64,000 bases of DNA. Origin: Paracoccaceae bacterium (GTDB lineage Bacteria > Pseudomonadota > Alphaproteobacteria > Rhodobacterales > Rhodobacteraceae). This document shows, in pieces, positions 1-9,916 of the stretch. Location of the stretch: assembly GCA_028874915.1 (NCBI GenBank), contig JAPPHA010000054.1, positions 1 to 64,000 on the forward strand, given 5' to 3'. Each line of letters starts with the position of its first letter. The stretch's first letter is position 1. Under the pieces are notes generated by a model. That model had not been told where the DNA came from. It worked only from the letters and a program-made list of their open reading frames with translations, and did no database searches. The position numbers and the translations under genes were made by a program.

Positions 1-64
1 CGTCCTTCATCCGGTATTTCATGTCCCAGATCTGCTCGGATATCGGGGCGGGAAATGAGTTCAT
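1..64 (-). CDS. B12-dependent (class II) ribonucleotide reductase, N-terminus only
   Basis: Only the first 21 codons lie in the window; the gene runs off the left edge. The start is ATG at 64-62, with an AAAGGA ribosome-binding site 6-9 bases upstream. The peptide begins MNSFPAPISEQIWDMKYRMK. The I-x-x-Q-I-W-D-M-K-Y-R signature matches the extreme N-terminus of alphaproteobacterial adenosylcobalamin-dependent ribonucleoside-diphosphate reductases, which make deoxyribonucleotides without oxygen dependence. The call rests on this short signature alone, so the family is likely but not certain. Confidence 0.65.
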   Translation of the reverse strand, partial: MNSFPAPISEQIWDMKYRMKD

Positions 65-758
65 GGGTTGTCCTTTATGAGTACAAAACAGGAACGCACT
101 CTAACGATACCGGTCACCCTCGTCAACCGATTGCATCCTGAAATTCGGAATGAGAACGGGTGGACGGTACCGCCAACCGCCAGAACGTCTTCGGCCTGCG
201 GATCTCCCGAGTGACCCGACACGACGGATTCATGCCATGAACGGGCAGGCAAACTCCCGTTGCGGAATCTGTCCGAACCGCTGACGGATTCCCGGAATTC
301 CGTGTGCCAAAAGGGAAGGCAGAAAACGATCCTGCCTTCGCCCCAATCGCTCTTGCAGACGGTAGGCTTCCGGACACGACAGGTGGATTTCGATGAAAAC
401 CGGAAAGTGAGTGCAACCGTTTCCGGCGCAACCAAACTGGGTCGACGTCGTCCAGCAAAGATCGAATCGACAGAATTCCTGCGCTCAAGCAATTCGCATC
501 GAGGACTCTCACCCTGTGTTTCCCTCACAGGCCATCCGGGACAATCGCATTGGAAACCACGCCGAACTTTGAACGGGAAACTTCAATACACCGAATCGAC
601 TCCAGGATTGCCATCAAGATAGTCGACGGGGTCCCGGCAAAGAGGCGTTCGGTCAAAATGTCGGCAGGCCAAAGGGTACCACAGCGAGTCCCAATCAAAG
701 TAAAATACATATCGAGATCGGGCGAATGCCGGATTGCCGGCGAGACAGGCGAGTCGAA
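65..758. other. Intergenic stretch, no gene recognised
   Basis: About 0.7 kb between the ribonucleotide reductase start and the BrnA-like gene. Open frames exist on both strands, but their translations are rich in Arg, Ser and Pro and show no recognisable motif. The last 60 bases read, in the BrnA frame, KIHIEIGRMPDCRRDRR. This vaguely resembles the basic end of a BrnT toxin but is too weak to call. No riboswitch or terminator was recognised. Confidence 0.5.
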
Positions 759-1244
759 ATGAAAGAGGCGGATGTCACGACCATTAGTCTGAGCGAGACC
801 CTGCTCTGGATGGGTGAGGACAGCACCGACTGGAGCGAAGTCCTCAGGCACGAAATCGAAGGAGAAGTGCCGGAACTGGGTCCAGATGAGGGTGAGTTCG
901 ATGAATCCATCACGAGGATCGCCGCGCCTCGCCGGAAACAGGCGATCTCGCCCTGGCTGGACCGAGACATCCTCGAGTTCTTCGATGCCCATGGGCGGGG
1001 TTACCAGGCCTGCATCAACGCGGCGTTGCGTCTCCATGTGAACTGCTGCCGGAAAGCGGAACGGCAAAGGAGTTTTCCTCCTGAAAGGCGCCCGAATTCC
1101 GATCACGACAGTGACGACGCAGCGCTCGGGCGGGACCGACTCCAATTCATGCGTTCACTGTTCGGGGGACGTGCATTTTCGAAACGGTTCCGACACGGCT
1201 GGAAAACCGGCGCATCACGAAAGTCCCATGGACGTGTGCCATGA
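759..1244 (+). CDS. BrnA-like antitoxin, orphan, with abnormal C-terminal tail
   Basis: BrnA antitoxins neutralise the BrnT ribonuclease and repress their own operon through a ribbon-helix-helix fold. Residues 1-96 resemble BrnA: a GEDSTDW element near residue 19, an acidic EGEFD stretch near 45, then WLDRDILEFFDAHGRGYQ and INAALRLHV (residues 66-94), which parallel the BrnA RHH core (LD-x-D-V-L-x-W-F-x-x-x-G-x-GYQ-x-x-INA-x-LR). About 65 further residues follow with no BrnA counterpart. This suggests the normal stop was lost or a frameshift occurred. No BrnT partner is visible immediately upstream. ATG 759 was chosen because homology begins there; the ribosome-binding site is weak. The gene may be a relic rather than functional. 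Confidence 0.5.
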   Translation: MKEADVTTISLSETLLWMGEDSTDWSEVLRHEIEGEVPELGPDEGEFDESITRIAAPRRKQAISPWLDRDILEFFDAHGRGYQACINAALRLHVNCCRKAERQRSFPPERRPNSDHDSDDAALGRDRLQFMRSLFGGRAFSKRFRHGWKTGASRKSHGRVP

Positions 1245-1552
1245 ACAACGGCCGACCGCCACATTACGCCACACCGGACCGGGCAAAAGGCAATCGAACT
1301 TCGCGATGCCGCCACCAGGTTCGGTCACCAAATCTGTCCAGGAAAACGGCTGCTTTCATTCGCTTTCCAATTCCAGTTTTCCAAGCAACACGCAGGCCGG
1401 ATTTGTGGTAGTTGATCTGATCCGAATGGCAGGCCACGCCGGAACGTGGAATAGTCATGCGCCCAAAGTCTGCGGTGGCACGTCCGACCGGGCTCAGTCC
1501 CGACTCAGGCACTGTGGTCCCGCGCCATGACCTTCCGGATGGAGCCCAGAGC
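1245..1552. other. Intergenic stretch, no gene recognised
   Basis: About 0.3 kb upstream of the DUF1489 gene. Short open frames have no recognisable motif. A GGAG ribosome-binding site at 1541-1544 belongs to the next gene. Confidence 0.5.
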
Positions 1553-2002
1553 GTGACACATCGGCACGTCAATCTCGTCAAACTCTGCGTCGGAATTCGG
1601 AACCCGAATCAACTCCGGTACTGGCAGAACCGCCGTCGGGCCGAAGCGGAGGCCAATGGCACATTCTGGCGCCCAAGTCATGTCACCCGGTCGCGCCCGC
1701 GGCGACTCACCGAAGTCCTGGCAGGCGGTTCGCTTTACTGGGTGATCGATGGCGAGATTCGGGTCCGTCAGGCCATCCTCGCCCTTGAACCCTGCATGGG
1801 ACAGGACGGAATCCGGCGCTGCCGAATTGTCATGGACCCACAACTTATAGACACCGTCCCGGTTCCGAGATCCCCATTTCAGGGCTGGCGCTACCTTGAA
1901 GCGAAGGACAGCCCGCGAGATATCGAAACGGGAAGCGGCGGGGACGGCGACCGGCTGACGCCAGAAATCGCCCGTGCCCTTGACGAAATCGGCCTGCGCT
2001 GA
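1553..2002 (+). CDS. DUF1489 family protein
   Basis: A 149-residue protein of an uncharacterised, mainly alphaproteobacterial family. Family marks are the opening NLVKLCVGI, the central RPSHVTRSRPRR and GGSLYWVIDGEIRVRQ, then GIRRCRIVMDP and PFQGWRYLEAKDSP. The length matches the family. GTG 1553 is preferred because GGAG at 1541-1544 lies 8 bases upstream and family homology starts a few residues later; an in-frame ATG at 1457 adds an unconserved leader. It converges on hisG, 49 bases away. The function is unknown, and the neighbours give no clear clue. Confidence 0.85.
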   Translation: MTHRHVNLVKLCVGIRNPNQLRYWQNRRRAEAEANGTFWRPSHVTRSRPRRLTEVLAGGSLYWVIDGEIRVRQAILALEPCMGQDGIRRCRIVMDPQLIDTVPVPRSPFQGWRYLEAKDSPRDIETGSGGDGDRLTPEIARALDEIGLR

Positions 2003-2051
2003 CCGCTTCGGCCGGATTCCGCGGCCAGCATGGATCGACGGATCGCAGGCT

Positions 2052-2771
2052 TCACGTACCGAGTCCAACCGGCAAGGAAAAACCGGCCCGATCCGCCAGG
2101 CCGAGCAGGGTCGAGCGGTCATCGCCGCGCCAGGGAGCCGAATGGCTGGCCGCCAGTACGGCCTGGGACGACAGGATCATGCCGTCATCCAGAATCCTCA
2201 GGTGGTTTGCGCGAAGTGTCTGGCCGGTTGCGGTGATGTCTGCAATCGCTTCCGCCGTGAGATTGCGGACTGTCGCCTCGGTCGCACCCTGGCTGTCCAC
2301 CAGCCGGTAGTCGGCGAGTTCCCGCTCCGCCAGAAAGCTCCGCACCAGATTGTGGTACTTGGTGGCAATTCGGAGCGGACGTCCGTGAACGTTTCGAAAT
2401 GCGCCGGCAACGGCGTCAAGATCATCGACCGAGACGACATCCGCCCAGGCATCGGGAACGGCGATCACCAATTCGGCGAATCCGAAACCAAGTGGCAGGA
2501 GTTCGGCGACCCGCGTCGTCCGAAACGGCAGGCGTTCCCGAATGAGGTCCTGGCCCGTAACGCCGAGGTGGAGCTGACCCGCATCGAGCTCGCCGGGAAT
2601 CTCGCTTGCGGGGAGGAAAACCGGTTCGATACGGGAATCGCCGCTCAAGTGGCCGGCATACTCGCGATCCGAATCAGCTGGTATGACCGTCAATCCGACG
2701 CTGCCAAGCCAGTCTACGGCCGCCAGCCGAAGTCTCCCCTTGGCCGGAATCCCGAGTTTCAACCCGGCCAA
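2052..2771 (-). CDS. hisG: ATP phosphoribosyltransferase, short form
   Basis: First enzyme of histidine biosynthesis: it joins ATP and PRPP to form phosphoribosyl-ATP in the cytoplasm. The 239-residue length fits the short HisG, which lacks the C-terminal regulatory domain and needs HisZ. Visible marks include LGIPAKGRL at the N-terminus, the HLGVTGQDLI segment, and ATKYHNLVRSF followed by a phosphate-binding-type stretch ending TGQTLRANHLRIL. The start at 2771 overlaps the end of hisZ by 13 bases, so the two subunits are translationally coupled and co-expressed. Confidence 0.93.
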   Translation of the reverse strand: MAGLKLGIPAKGRLRLAAVDWLGSVGLTVIPADSDREYAGHLSGDSRIEPVFLPASEIPGELDAGQLHLGVTGQDLIRERLPFRTTRVAELLPLGFGFAELVIAVPDAWADVVSVDDLDAVAGAFRNVHGRPLRIATKYHNLVRSFLAERELADYRLVDSQGATEATVRNLTAEAIADITATGQTLRANHLRILDDGMILSSQAVLAASHSAPWRGDDRSTLLGLADRAGFSLPVGLGT

Positions 2772-3847
2772 GCGGCACCCTCCTTACAGGCGAGCAAAAC
2801 CTCCGGACGAATCACGCCACCCACGGCTGGAACCGTCGTGCCACCGCCAAGAATGCCCGTGAGTGCGTCGTAACGCCCACCACTCGCGACCGGCACTGTT
2901 CCCCGTGTTTGCGGAGATTCGAACCCGAAGACGAACCCGTCATAGTACTCCATTGATCGACGGCCATGTCCGGTCGAAAACCGAAGGTGATCGATATTGA
3001 TCCCCACTGACCGCATCGCGTCCCGGCGGTTCGAAAGGACGTCAATCGCCGGCGAAAGCGCGGGCAGCACTCCCGTCAGTTCCTCGAGTTCCGCCAGTGC
3101 CGATGTCATCGTGCCCCGGAGATTGAGGACCGCCTCGAGGCCCTTCACCTGGGCCGGACCGACGGGAGGCGACGCGGCTTCGGCGGCAAGTTCCGCTAGA
3201 CGGGCCTCGATTTCCGCTTCGCTCCGAAGACCAATGAGTGGCGGCGACTGGTCGCCTGACTCCCGCCGGAGACCGGGTCGGATCGATTCATCCGGGCGGG
3301 CGCCGCTGAAGCCATCGAGCAGCCGGCGAAACCGGTTCGGCCTCCAGAGATGCCGGCGCAGCGCGGCCTTCCGACGGTCATGCGTCTCAAGGCTGTCGAC
3401 AGCCGCGAGGAGAATTCCCATGTCACCAACCGTGACCGTGAGCCCGGCAGGCGCCAGCAATTCGCAGAACAGCCCAAACAATTCGGCGTCGGCGGCGGCT
3501 CGATCCCCATTGCCAAAGATCTCGTAGCCAACCTGCAGGGTCTCCGCCGGACGGTCCGAATCCGGTGGCTGCATTCGCCAGACCGGCCCCAGATACGCGA
3601 AACGCGCCGGTCTGCCCCCCGTCTCCATGACCATTCGCGCAACCGGCACCGTATAGTCAGGCCGCAACATGAACTCGCCCCGGACAGGATCCCGGGTGAC
3701 GAAGGCACGGGCGCGAATGTCTTCTCCGTAAAGATCCAGCAGGAGATCGGCCGGTTGGAGGACGGCCGTTTCGACATGAACAGCTCCGGCTTCCGTGAAT
3801 CGCGACAGGAACTGCTCGGCACGAGCCCGAACCTGTTCCGCGTTCAT
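2759..3847 (-). CDS. hisZ: ATP phosphoribosyltransferase regulatory subunit
   Basis: HisZ is a catalytically inactive relative of histidyl-tRNA synthetase that forms a hetero-octamer with short HisG and mediates histidine feedback. The 362-residue protein keeps the class II synthetase core: motif 2-like FMLRPDYTVPVAR and YLGPVWRMQ, and a motif 3-like GGRYDALTGILGG near the C-terminus. ATG 3847 gives an N-terminus (MNAEQVRARAEQFL) in line with the family. An ATG at 3940 would add 31 residues and leave 58 bases after hisS, so the start is not certain. It lies between hisS and hisG in an operon. Confidence 0.9.
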   Translation of the reverse strand: MNAEQVRARAEQFLSRFTEAGAVHVETAVLQPADLLLDLYGEDIRARAFVTRDPVRGEFMLRPDYTVPVARMVMETGGRPARFAYLGPVWRMQPPDSDRPAETLQVGYEIFGNGDRAAADAELFGLFCELLAPAGLTVTVGDMGILLAAVDSLETHDRRKAALRRHLWRPNRFRRLLDGFSGARPDESIRPGLRRESGDQSPPLIGLRSEAEIEARLAELAAEAASPPVGPAQVKGLEAVLNLRGTMTSALAELEELTGVLPALSPAIDVLSNRRDAMRSVGINIDHLRFSTGHGRRSMEYYDGFVFGFESPQTRGTVPVASGGRYDALTGILGGGTTVPAVGGVIRPEVLLACKEGAAWPG

Positions 3848-3998
3848 GGCCCATACCTGGCCGTTTTGTCCTGGGGCGCGTCCGGCCGCCAGTCGCCCGA
3901 CTGCCGATTCAACGCAGGTGTCCGCACTTGCCTCTTTCATGTCACGGCATTCCCGGCAGTCCCTGCGGGTTCCGATCGTCCCGTCTGCCCGTAGCGCG

Positions 3999-5615
3999 TC
4001 ATTTCCGACCGAGGTAACGGGCTCGCCGACTCTCCAGTTCCGCCGTCCTTTCGGAGTCAGGAAGGCGAAACACGTCAACCAGCCGCCGAACCTCGGCAAC
4101 GAGGCTGGAACGCGGGACATCCAACTGTGCCGGCTGCTGTTTCCATGCGTCGCTGGTTCCAATCTCGGGCGCCAGCATGCGGCCAACGACGAGATCCTTC
4201 AGTTGAACGACATCACGGGCCTGTTCAATGGATCCCTGGATCACCGCCAAGGGGCTGTCCCTCCGGTCGGCGTAGCGGAGCTGGTTGCCGAAGTTCTTCG
4301 GGTTGCCAAGATAGAGTTCGGCGCGGATTCCGGCCTGTCGCAGTTCCGCAACCATCGCCTGATAGTCGTCGAGCCGGTCCCGGTCCATAACCGTAACGAC
4401 AACCGGACCGGAGCCTTCCGGGGCCGATACGGTTTCCGGACGCCGTGCGGACAACGCCGCCAGAAGTCTGTCGACACCCACCGAGACGCCAGCAGCGGGA
4501 ACGGCCTGGCCCGTAAATCGCCGGACCAGCCCGTCGTAGCGTCCGCCACCGGCCACGGAACCGAATCGCTGCAGCCGTCCCTTCCTGTCTGTGACCGGAA
4601 ACGTCAGTTCCGCCTCGTAGACGGCACCGGTATAGTAGCCGAGCCCCCGGACCACCGCGGTATCGACACAGATCCGATCCGGACCATACCCCCGAGCCCG
4701 AACCAACCGTTCGATTGCCCGCAGATCGTCAACATCCGGACCGAGTGCTTCAAGCCGCCGGAGTGCCGCTGCATTGGCGGCGTCTGCATTGTCCGTTGCG
4801 ACCGGATCCGATTTCCGGCCGGGATCGAGTGGCGCCCCTGCGGCTATCATGTCGAGGATCGCTGCGATCTGCTCGGGATCGAGCCCGGCCCCTTCTGTGA
4901 CATCGCCGCTTTCATCGGTGCGCCCGGCGCCGAGCAGTGCCCGAACCCCTCCAGGACCAAGACGATCCAGCTTGTCGACCGCCCTCAGCACGATACCTCG
5001 TTGCCGTTCCATGCTTCCCGGGTCCGATGGATCGAGAATTCCGGCTCGTCTCATGATCCCGTCGAGAACCGTTCGGCTGTTCAGCCGGATGACATAGTCG
5101 CCTCTGACAATGCCGACGGCTTCGAGGACATCGGCCAGCATCATGCACATTTCGGCGTCGGCGGCAGGAGACGCGGAGCCGACAGTGTCCGCATCGCACT
5201 GAAAGAACTGGCGGAACCGTCCTGGGCCCGGCTTTTCATTCCGCCAAACCGGCCCGGCCGCGTAACGCCGGTAGGGAAGCGGCAAATCGTTGCGGAACTG
5301 GGCATAGACCCTCGCCAGGGGCGCCGTCAGATCGTAGCGGAGAGCCACCCAGTCGCCTTCGGCGTCCTCATGACCATCCTGCCAGGCGAACACGCCTTCG
5401 TTGGGCCGGTCAACATCGGGCAGGTACTTGCCAAGGGCCTCCACCGTCTCCACCGCCGGCGTGTCCAGCGGCTCGAATCCGTACAGGTGATAGACGGACC
5501 GGATTGTGGCCAGCATTGCGTCACGCTGGTCGACGGCCGACCCGAAATGGTCCTGGAACCCCCGTGGCAGCCGCGCCCGGGGCCGGGCGGTCTTGGACCT
5601 GCTGTTTTTCGCCAT
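3999..5615 (-). CDS. hisS: Histidine--tRNA ligase
   Basis: Charges tRNA-His with histidine in the cytoplasm. The 538-residue length matches the longer alphaproteobacterial form. Motif 2 is seen as [20 protein letters not shown], the histidine-specific segments appear around [13 protein letters not shown], and motif 3 as [11 protein letters not shown]-terminal anticodon-binding domain follows (from about residue 400). The start ATG 5615 has AAGGAAC about 6 bases upstream. It is the first gene of hisS-hisZ-hisG, an arrangement typical of Alphaproteobacteria. Confidence 0.95.
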   Translation of the reverse strand: MAKNSRSKTARPRARLPRGFQDHFGSAVDQRDAMLATIRSVYHLYGFEPLDTPAVETVEALGKYLPDVDRPNEGVFAWQDGHEDAEGDWVALRYDLTAPLARVYAQFRNDLPLPYRRYAAGPVWRNEKPGPGRFRQFFQCDADTVGSASPAADAEMCMMLADVLEAVGIVRGDYVIRLNSRTVLDGIMRRAGILDPSDPGSMERQRGIVLRAVDKLDRLGPGGVRALLGAGRTDESGDVTEGAGLDPEQIAAILDMIAAGAPLDPGRKSDPVATDNADAANAAALRRLEALGPDVDDLRAIERLVRARGYGPDRICVDTAVVRGLGYYTGAVYEAELTFPVTDRKGRLQRFGSVAGGGRYDGLVRRFTGQAVPAAGVSVGVDRLLAALSARRPETVSAPEGSGPVVVTVMDRDRLDDYQAMVAELRQAGIRAELYLGNPKNFGNQLRYADRRDSPLAVIQGSIEQARDVVQLKDLVVGRMLAPEIGTSDAWKQQPAQLDVPRSSLVAEVRRLVDVFRLPDSERTAELESRRARYLGRK

Positions 5616-5778
5616 CGGATTGTTCCTTCGGAAGACCGCACCAGGACGACGGATTGCGCCGCCGCCATATACGCAAGACCGATCAGCTTGTCATGGCGGT
5701 CAGGAACACCTCCATCCTCATTCCCGCAGTTCCGGTTCGGTCACGGGACTGCCGTTGCGCCCGGTCCCCGGGTCGAAG

Positions 5779-8700
5779 TCAATCGGACATGTCTTCGACA
5801 TAATGGACGCCAGGGATGTGGGTGAGTGCGTTCCGGATTGGCGGCGTGACCGGAAAGCGGTCCGCCAGGCAGACTTCCACCTCGCCAGGCAGGTTCGGGT
5901 CCATCAGGACCAGCCGGACCGGGCAGCCCCGGCCATTGCCGCCCTCCCGGCCATCACCAGCGAGTTGGGCTGCGACTGACGCAATTGCCGATTCCCTGTC
6001 TATGAACAGCCGGACACCGACCGGACGCAAACGACTGGTGGCCCGATCTGCCGACTCGACACTCCGGACCCGAAGCCGCTGGCTGTCGTGCGGGTCAACG
6101 GGCTCAAGATCGAGCACGACATTGGCACCGACCTCCAGCAGGCTTCGCGTCCCTTCCAGCACGTCAGAGAAGACCATGACTTCGTAGGATCCAGACGCAT
6201 CGCTCAACTGTACGAAAGCGTAGCGATTGCCACTCGCCGACCGCCGGTCCTGGCGGCCGACAACAGATCCGGCAAGGCGGGCGGTGACGGTGGTTTCGGG
6301 CTTGGCATCGTCCAGACGACGTTCCAGTTCCGCAAAGGCGATCACGCCGAGCCGTCCGAGGGCATCGCCGAAAACATCCAGAGGATGACCGGAGAGGAAG
6401 AAACCGATGGCGTCATACTCATTTGCGAGGCGTTCGGCGAGACTCCAGTCTGCCGTTGCGGGCAATTCCGGTGGTGGAAGGGCCTCTCCGCCATCACCGA
6501 ACAATCCGATCTGCCGATCGTCGCGACGGTCATGGGCAGACGCGGAAAACCCGATCAAAATGTCGATTCCACCGAGGAGTCGGGCCCGATTCGGGTCGAG
6601 GGCATCGAGAGCGCCAGCCCGCACCAGGGTCTCCAGCTGGCGTCGCCCCAGTCGCCGAAGATCAAGACGGCGGGCAAAATCGAAGATGTCGGCGAACGGC
6701 CCGGCCTCGAACCGCGCCGATTCGATCATGCGCATCGCCTCCGCCCCGGCATTTTTCAGTCCGCCGAGCGCATAGTCGATCCCGCCATCACTGACGACGA
6801 ACCGTGCCTTTGACCGGTTGACGCAAGGGGACCGAAGGTTGATGCCCAGCCGGTCCACCTCCTGTCTGTATTGCTGCAGTTTGTCGGTGTTGTGCAGGTC
6901 ACCATTCATCACCGCGGCCATGAACTCGACCGGATGGTTGGCCTTGAGCCACGCCGTCTGGTAGCTGACGACGCCATAGGCGACCGCATGCGACTTGTTG
7001 AACCCGTAATTGGCAAATTTCTTCAGCAGGTCCCAAACCTCAGCCGCCTTGCGGTGACCAATCCCGTTTCGGGCCGCGCCTTCGAGGAACTTGGGCCTCT
7101 CGGCATCCATCGCCGATTGGATCTTCTTGCCCATGGCTTGCCTGACCACATCGGCACCGCTCAGTGAGTATCCTGCCATCGCCCGAACGATCTGCATCAC
7201 CTGTTCCTGGTAGATGATGATGCCCTGGGTTTCGTCCAGAATCGGATCAATCGATTCGTGGAGATAGTCCCGGGATTCCAGCCCGTTCTTGACGTTGCAA
7301 TACTTGGGGATGCTCTCCATCGGGCCCGGGCGGTAAAGGGCCACCAGGGCCACGATGTCCTCGATGCAGGTGGGTTTCATGCGGCGGAGCGCACTCTTCA
7401 TGCCACTGCTCTCCACCTGGAACACGCCGACGGTGCTCGCAGTCGCATAGAGGCCGTAGGTCTTGCTGTCATCCAGAGGAATATCCGAGATGTCGACGTC
7501 GATATCCCGTTCCCGAAGCAGGTCCAGCGCGTTCTTGATGACCGTCAGGGTCTTCAGGCCAAGGAAATCCAGCTTGACGAGCCCGGCGCGTTCCACCCAT
7601 TTCATGTTGAACTGGGAAACCGGCATCTCCGACCGGGAGTCCTTGTAAATCGGAATCAGTTCATCAAGTGGTCGGTCCCCGACCACAACCCCAGCGGCAT
7701 GAGTGGATGCATTGCGCAGAAGCCCCTCGATCTGCCCGGCAATGTCCAGCATCCGCGCGACGGCAGGATCGTTGTCCGCTTCCTCGCGCAGCCGCGGTTG
7801 TTCGCTCAGCGCCCGGGGAATCGAAAGCGGCCGGACACCGTCAACGGGAATCAGTTTGGCCAGCCGGTCGACCCTTCCGTAGGGGATCTGAAGCACCCGG
7901 CCGACGTCTCTTACGGCCGCCTTCGACAACAACGCCCCGAACGTGATGATCTGGGCGACGCGGTCCGCACCATAGCGTTTCTGGACGTAGCTGATCACGT
8001 CCTCCCGCCGGTCCACGCAGAAATCGATGTCAAAGTCGGGCATCGACACCCGCTCCGGATTCATGAACCGTTCGAAGAGCAGCGAGTAGCGAAGCGGGTC
8101 GAGATCCGTGATGGTCAGGGCATAAGCCACGAGGGAACCGGCACCGGATCCCCGGCCAGGACCAACCGGGATGTCATTGCGACGCGCCCATTGAACGACA
8201 TCAGCGACGATCAGGAAATAGCCCGCGAATCCCATGTCCTCGATGACGCGAAGCTCGAATTCGAGCCGGCTTCGATATTTGTCCTTTTCGACAGCCAGCG
8301 GAATGGTCTCGAGCCGTCTCTCCAGCCCGTCACGGGACTGGCGTTCGAGTTCCTCGAATTCCCTCTCCGTCAGTTTCGGCAGGATCGGATCCCGTGAAGG
8401 GACCCTGAAGGCGCAACGCCGGGCGATTTCCATGGAGTTGTCGACAGCCTCCGGCAGGTCGGCAAAGAGGTCCTCCATTTCGCGGGACGACTTGAGATAG
8501 TGGTGCTCGGTCAGCCGGCGCCTCGGTTCCTTCTGATCGACGTAAGTCCCATCCTTGATGCAGAGCAGGGCATCCTGGGCGGAATGCATGTCGCGGGTAT
8601 CGAAATGAACGTCATTGGTGGCGACGAGTGGCAGACCCATGGAATAGGCCATGTCCAGGAATTGCGGCTCCGTGGCCCGCTCGTCCTCCGTCGCCCACTG

Positions 8701-9324
8701 GCCCTCCACCGGGTGGCGCTGGACTTCCACATAGAGTCTGTCACCGAAAATCTGTCCAAGCCTCTCCATCAGGGCCCGGGCAGGACCGGTCTGACCATCC
8801 AGAAGAAGCCTCCCGATCGGACCACCCGCTCCGCCGGACAGGCAGATCAGCCCTTCGGCCCGGGCTTCCAACTGGGGAATTCCGACATGGGGCCCACTTC
8901 CGCCCGCTTCGAGAAACGCGAAGGAGTTGAGCCCGACGAGATTGCGGTACCCCGTCTCGTTCTTGGCCAGGAGGACAACCGGAAAGACCCGGGTTAGACG
9001 GTTTCCGGACGGTCGCCCCTCAATGGGCCTCTGCCCCCGGTCGGGTCGTTCGCGAGGGCCACCGTGTACGGACCGCTCCGCACCGCCGCTCCCGTCGTCG
9101 ACAGCCACATCCAACTGGCACCCGATGATCGGTTGCACTCCGTTCGACGCTGCTGTCTCGGAAAACTCGAGGGCCGCGAACAGATTGCCGGAATCGGTTA
9201 CGGCGACGGCCGGCGCCCCAAGTTCCTGGCACCGCCGGACCAGTGGTTCGACGTGGATTGCGCCCTCCAGAAGCGAATAGGCGGTATGAACACGAAGGTG
9301 GATGAATCGGGGCGGGCCGTCCAT
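5779..9324 (-). CDS. dnaE: DNA polymerase III alpha subunit
   Basis: Replicative DNA polymerase, 1181 residues, full length. An N-terminal PHP domain begins with FIHLRVHTAYSLLEG. The catalytic palm carries PDFDIDFC with its aspartates near residues 426-433, preceded by the GPGRGSGAGSLVAYAL segment. Helix-hairpin-helix and OB-fold regions fill the C-terminal third (GFFLSGHPLD near residue 970). ATG 9324 gives the expected family N-terminus, although no strong ribosome-binding site precedes it. The gene stands upstream of hisS on the same strand with a 163-base gap and may be a separate transcription unit. Confidence 0.96.
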   Translation of the reverse strand: MDGPPRFIHLRVHTAYSLLEGAIHVEPLVRRCQELGAPAVAVTDSGNLFAALEFSETAASNGVQPIIGCQLDVAVDDGSGGAERSVHGGPRERPDRGQRPIEGRPSGNRLTRVFPVVLLAKNETGYRNLVGLNSFAFLEAGGSGPHVGIPQLEARAEGLICLSGGAGGPIGRLLLDGQTGPARALMERLGQIFGDRLYVEVQRHPVEGQWATEDERATEPQFLDMAYSMGLPLVATNDVHFDTRDMHSAQDALLCIKDGTYVDQKEPRRRLTEHHYLKSSREMEDLFADLPEAVDNSMEIARRCAFRVPSRDPILPKLTEREFEELERQSRDGLERRLETIPLAVEKDKYRSRLEFELRVIEDMGFAGYFLIVADVVQWARRNDIPVGPGRGSGAGSLVAYALTITDLDPLRYSLLFERFMNPERVSMPDFDIDFCVDRREDVISYVQKRYGADRVAQIITFGALLSKAAVRDVGRVLQIPYGRVDRLAKLIPVDGVRPLSIPRALSEQPRLREEADNDPAVARMLDIAGQIEGLLRNASTHAAGVVVGDRPLDELIPIYKDSRSEMPVSQFNMKWVERAGLVKLDFLGLKTLTVIKNALDLLRERDIDVDISDIPLDDSKTYGLYATASTVGVFQVESSGMKSALRRMKPTCIEDIVALVALYRPGPMESIPKYCNVKNGLESRDYLHESIDPILDETQGIIIYQEQVMQIVRAMAGYSLSGADVVRQAMGKKIQSAMDAERPKFLEGAARNGIGHRKAAEVWDLLKKFANYGFNKSHAVAYGVVSYQTAWLKANHPVEFMAAVMNGDLHNTDKLQQYRQEVDRLGINLRSPCVNRSKARFVVSDGGIDYALGGLKNAGAEAMRMIESARFEAGPFADIFDFARRLDLRRLGRRQLETLVRAGALDALDPNRARLLGGIDILIGFSASAHDRRDDRQIGLFGDGGEALPPPELPATADWSLAERLANEYDAIGFFLSGHPLDVFGDALGRLGVIAFAELERRLDDAKPETTVTARLAGSVVGRQDRRSASGNRYAFVQLSDASGSYEVMVFSDVLEGTRSLLEVGANVVLDLEPVDPHDSQRLRVRSVESADRATSRLRPVGVRLFIDRESAIASVAAQLAGDGREGGNGRGCPVRLVLMDPNLPGEVEVCLADRFPVTPPIRNALTHIPGVHYVEDMSD

Positions 9325-9568
9325 ACGTCGGACATAGCCTGATGGCTCTCTTCGCGAAAGAACCTGACGAACGCCGTGACGTCAGAGGAAGCGTATCTCT
9401 GCCGACCGACAAGCGCCCGTCCGAACGACATCACCCTTGCATATGGGCGCATGCCCGTTCAGGTTCCGGGATGGTCGATGCGGCCGTCTGTCCGTCCGAG
9501 AGCCCGTGACGGGTGTCTCGTCAATTCGGGAGATGGGTGGACGCGAACGGAACAGCAGGAACGGAACG

Positions 9569-9916
9569 ATGGGAAAACTGACAACCCATGTCCTTGATAC
9601 GGCGAACGGGTGTCCCGCCGCCGGCCTCCGGATCGACCTTTTTTCACTGGAAGACGGGCGGCAGCGCATCGCCGGCGGCGTGACCAATGACGATGGCCGC
9701 ATTGATCCTCCGCTTCTTTCCGGTCCGGCCTTCCGGCCAGGCCTCTATGAACTGGAGTTCCACGCAGGCGCCTATCACGCACGGATCGAGGAGCACCGCC
9801 CGGCCGGTCGGTTTCTCGAGGTGGTGCCGGTGCGTTTCCGGATTGTCGGCACTCGCCACTACCATGTGCCCCTGCTGCTCTCGCCTTACGGGTATTCCAC
9901 GTACCGGGGCAGTTGA
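9569..9916 (+). CDS. uraH: 5-hydroxyisourate hydrolase (transthyretin-like)
   Basis: Converts 5-hydroxyisourate, the product of urate oxidation, to OHCU in purine degradation. The 115-residue protein opens with [16 protein letters not shown], which carries the first active-site His, and ends with the family signature YRGS after [22 protein letters not shown] 9569 was chosen because the family N-terminus starts there. The stop codon overlaps the start of xdhA by one base, so it is the first gene of the purine operon. No urate oxidase or OHCU decarboxylase gene is in the window. Confidence 0.93.
   Translation: MGKLTTHVLDTANGCPAAGLRIDLFSLEDGRQRIAGGVTNDDGRIDPPLLSGPAFRPGLYELEFHAGAYHARIEEHRPAGRFLEVVPVRFRIVGTRHYHVPLLLSPYGYSTYRGS

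Noticed and set aside
65-300. Cobalamin riboswitch before the B12-dependent reductase
   Set aside because: No B12-box-like sequence or supporting stems could be found by eye.
726-758. Earlier start for the BrnA-like gene at ATG 726
   Set aside because: The added residues are basic and unlike a BrnA N-terminus. They could be the end of a lost BrnT, but the evidence is too thin.
2759-4186. 475-residue version of HisZ starting at 4186
   Set aside because: The extra N-terminal part overlaps hisS by nearly 190 bases and has no family homology.
3795-5825. 676-codon open frame on the plus strand
   Set aside because: It lies antisense to hisS and the start of hisZ, both strongly supported. Its translation has no domain and is a by-product of high GC codon use.
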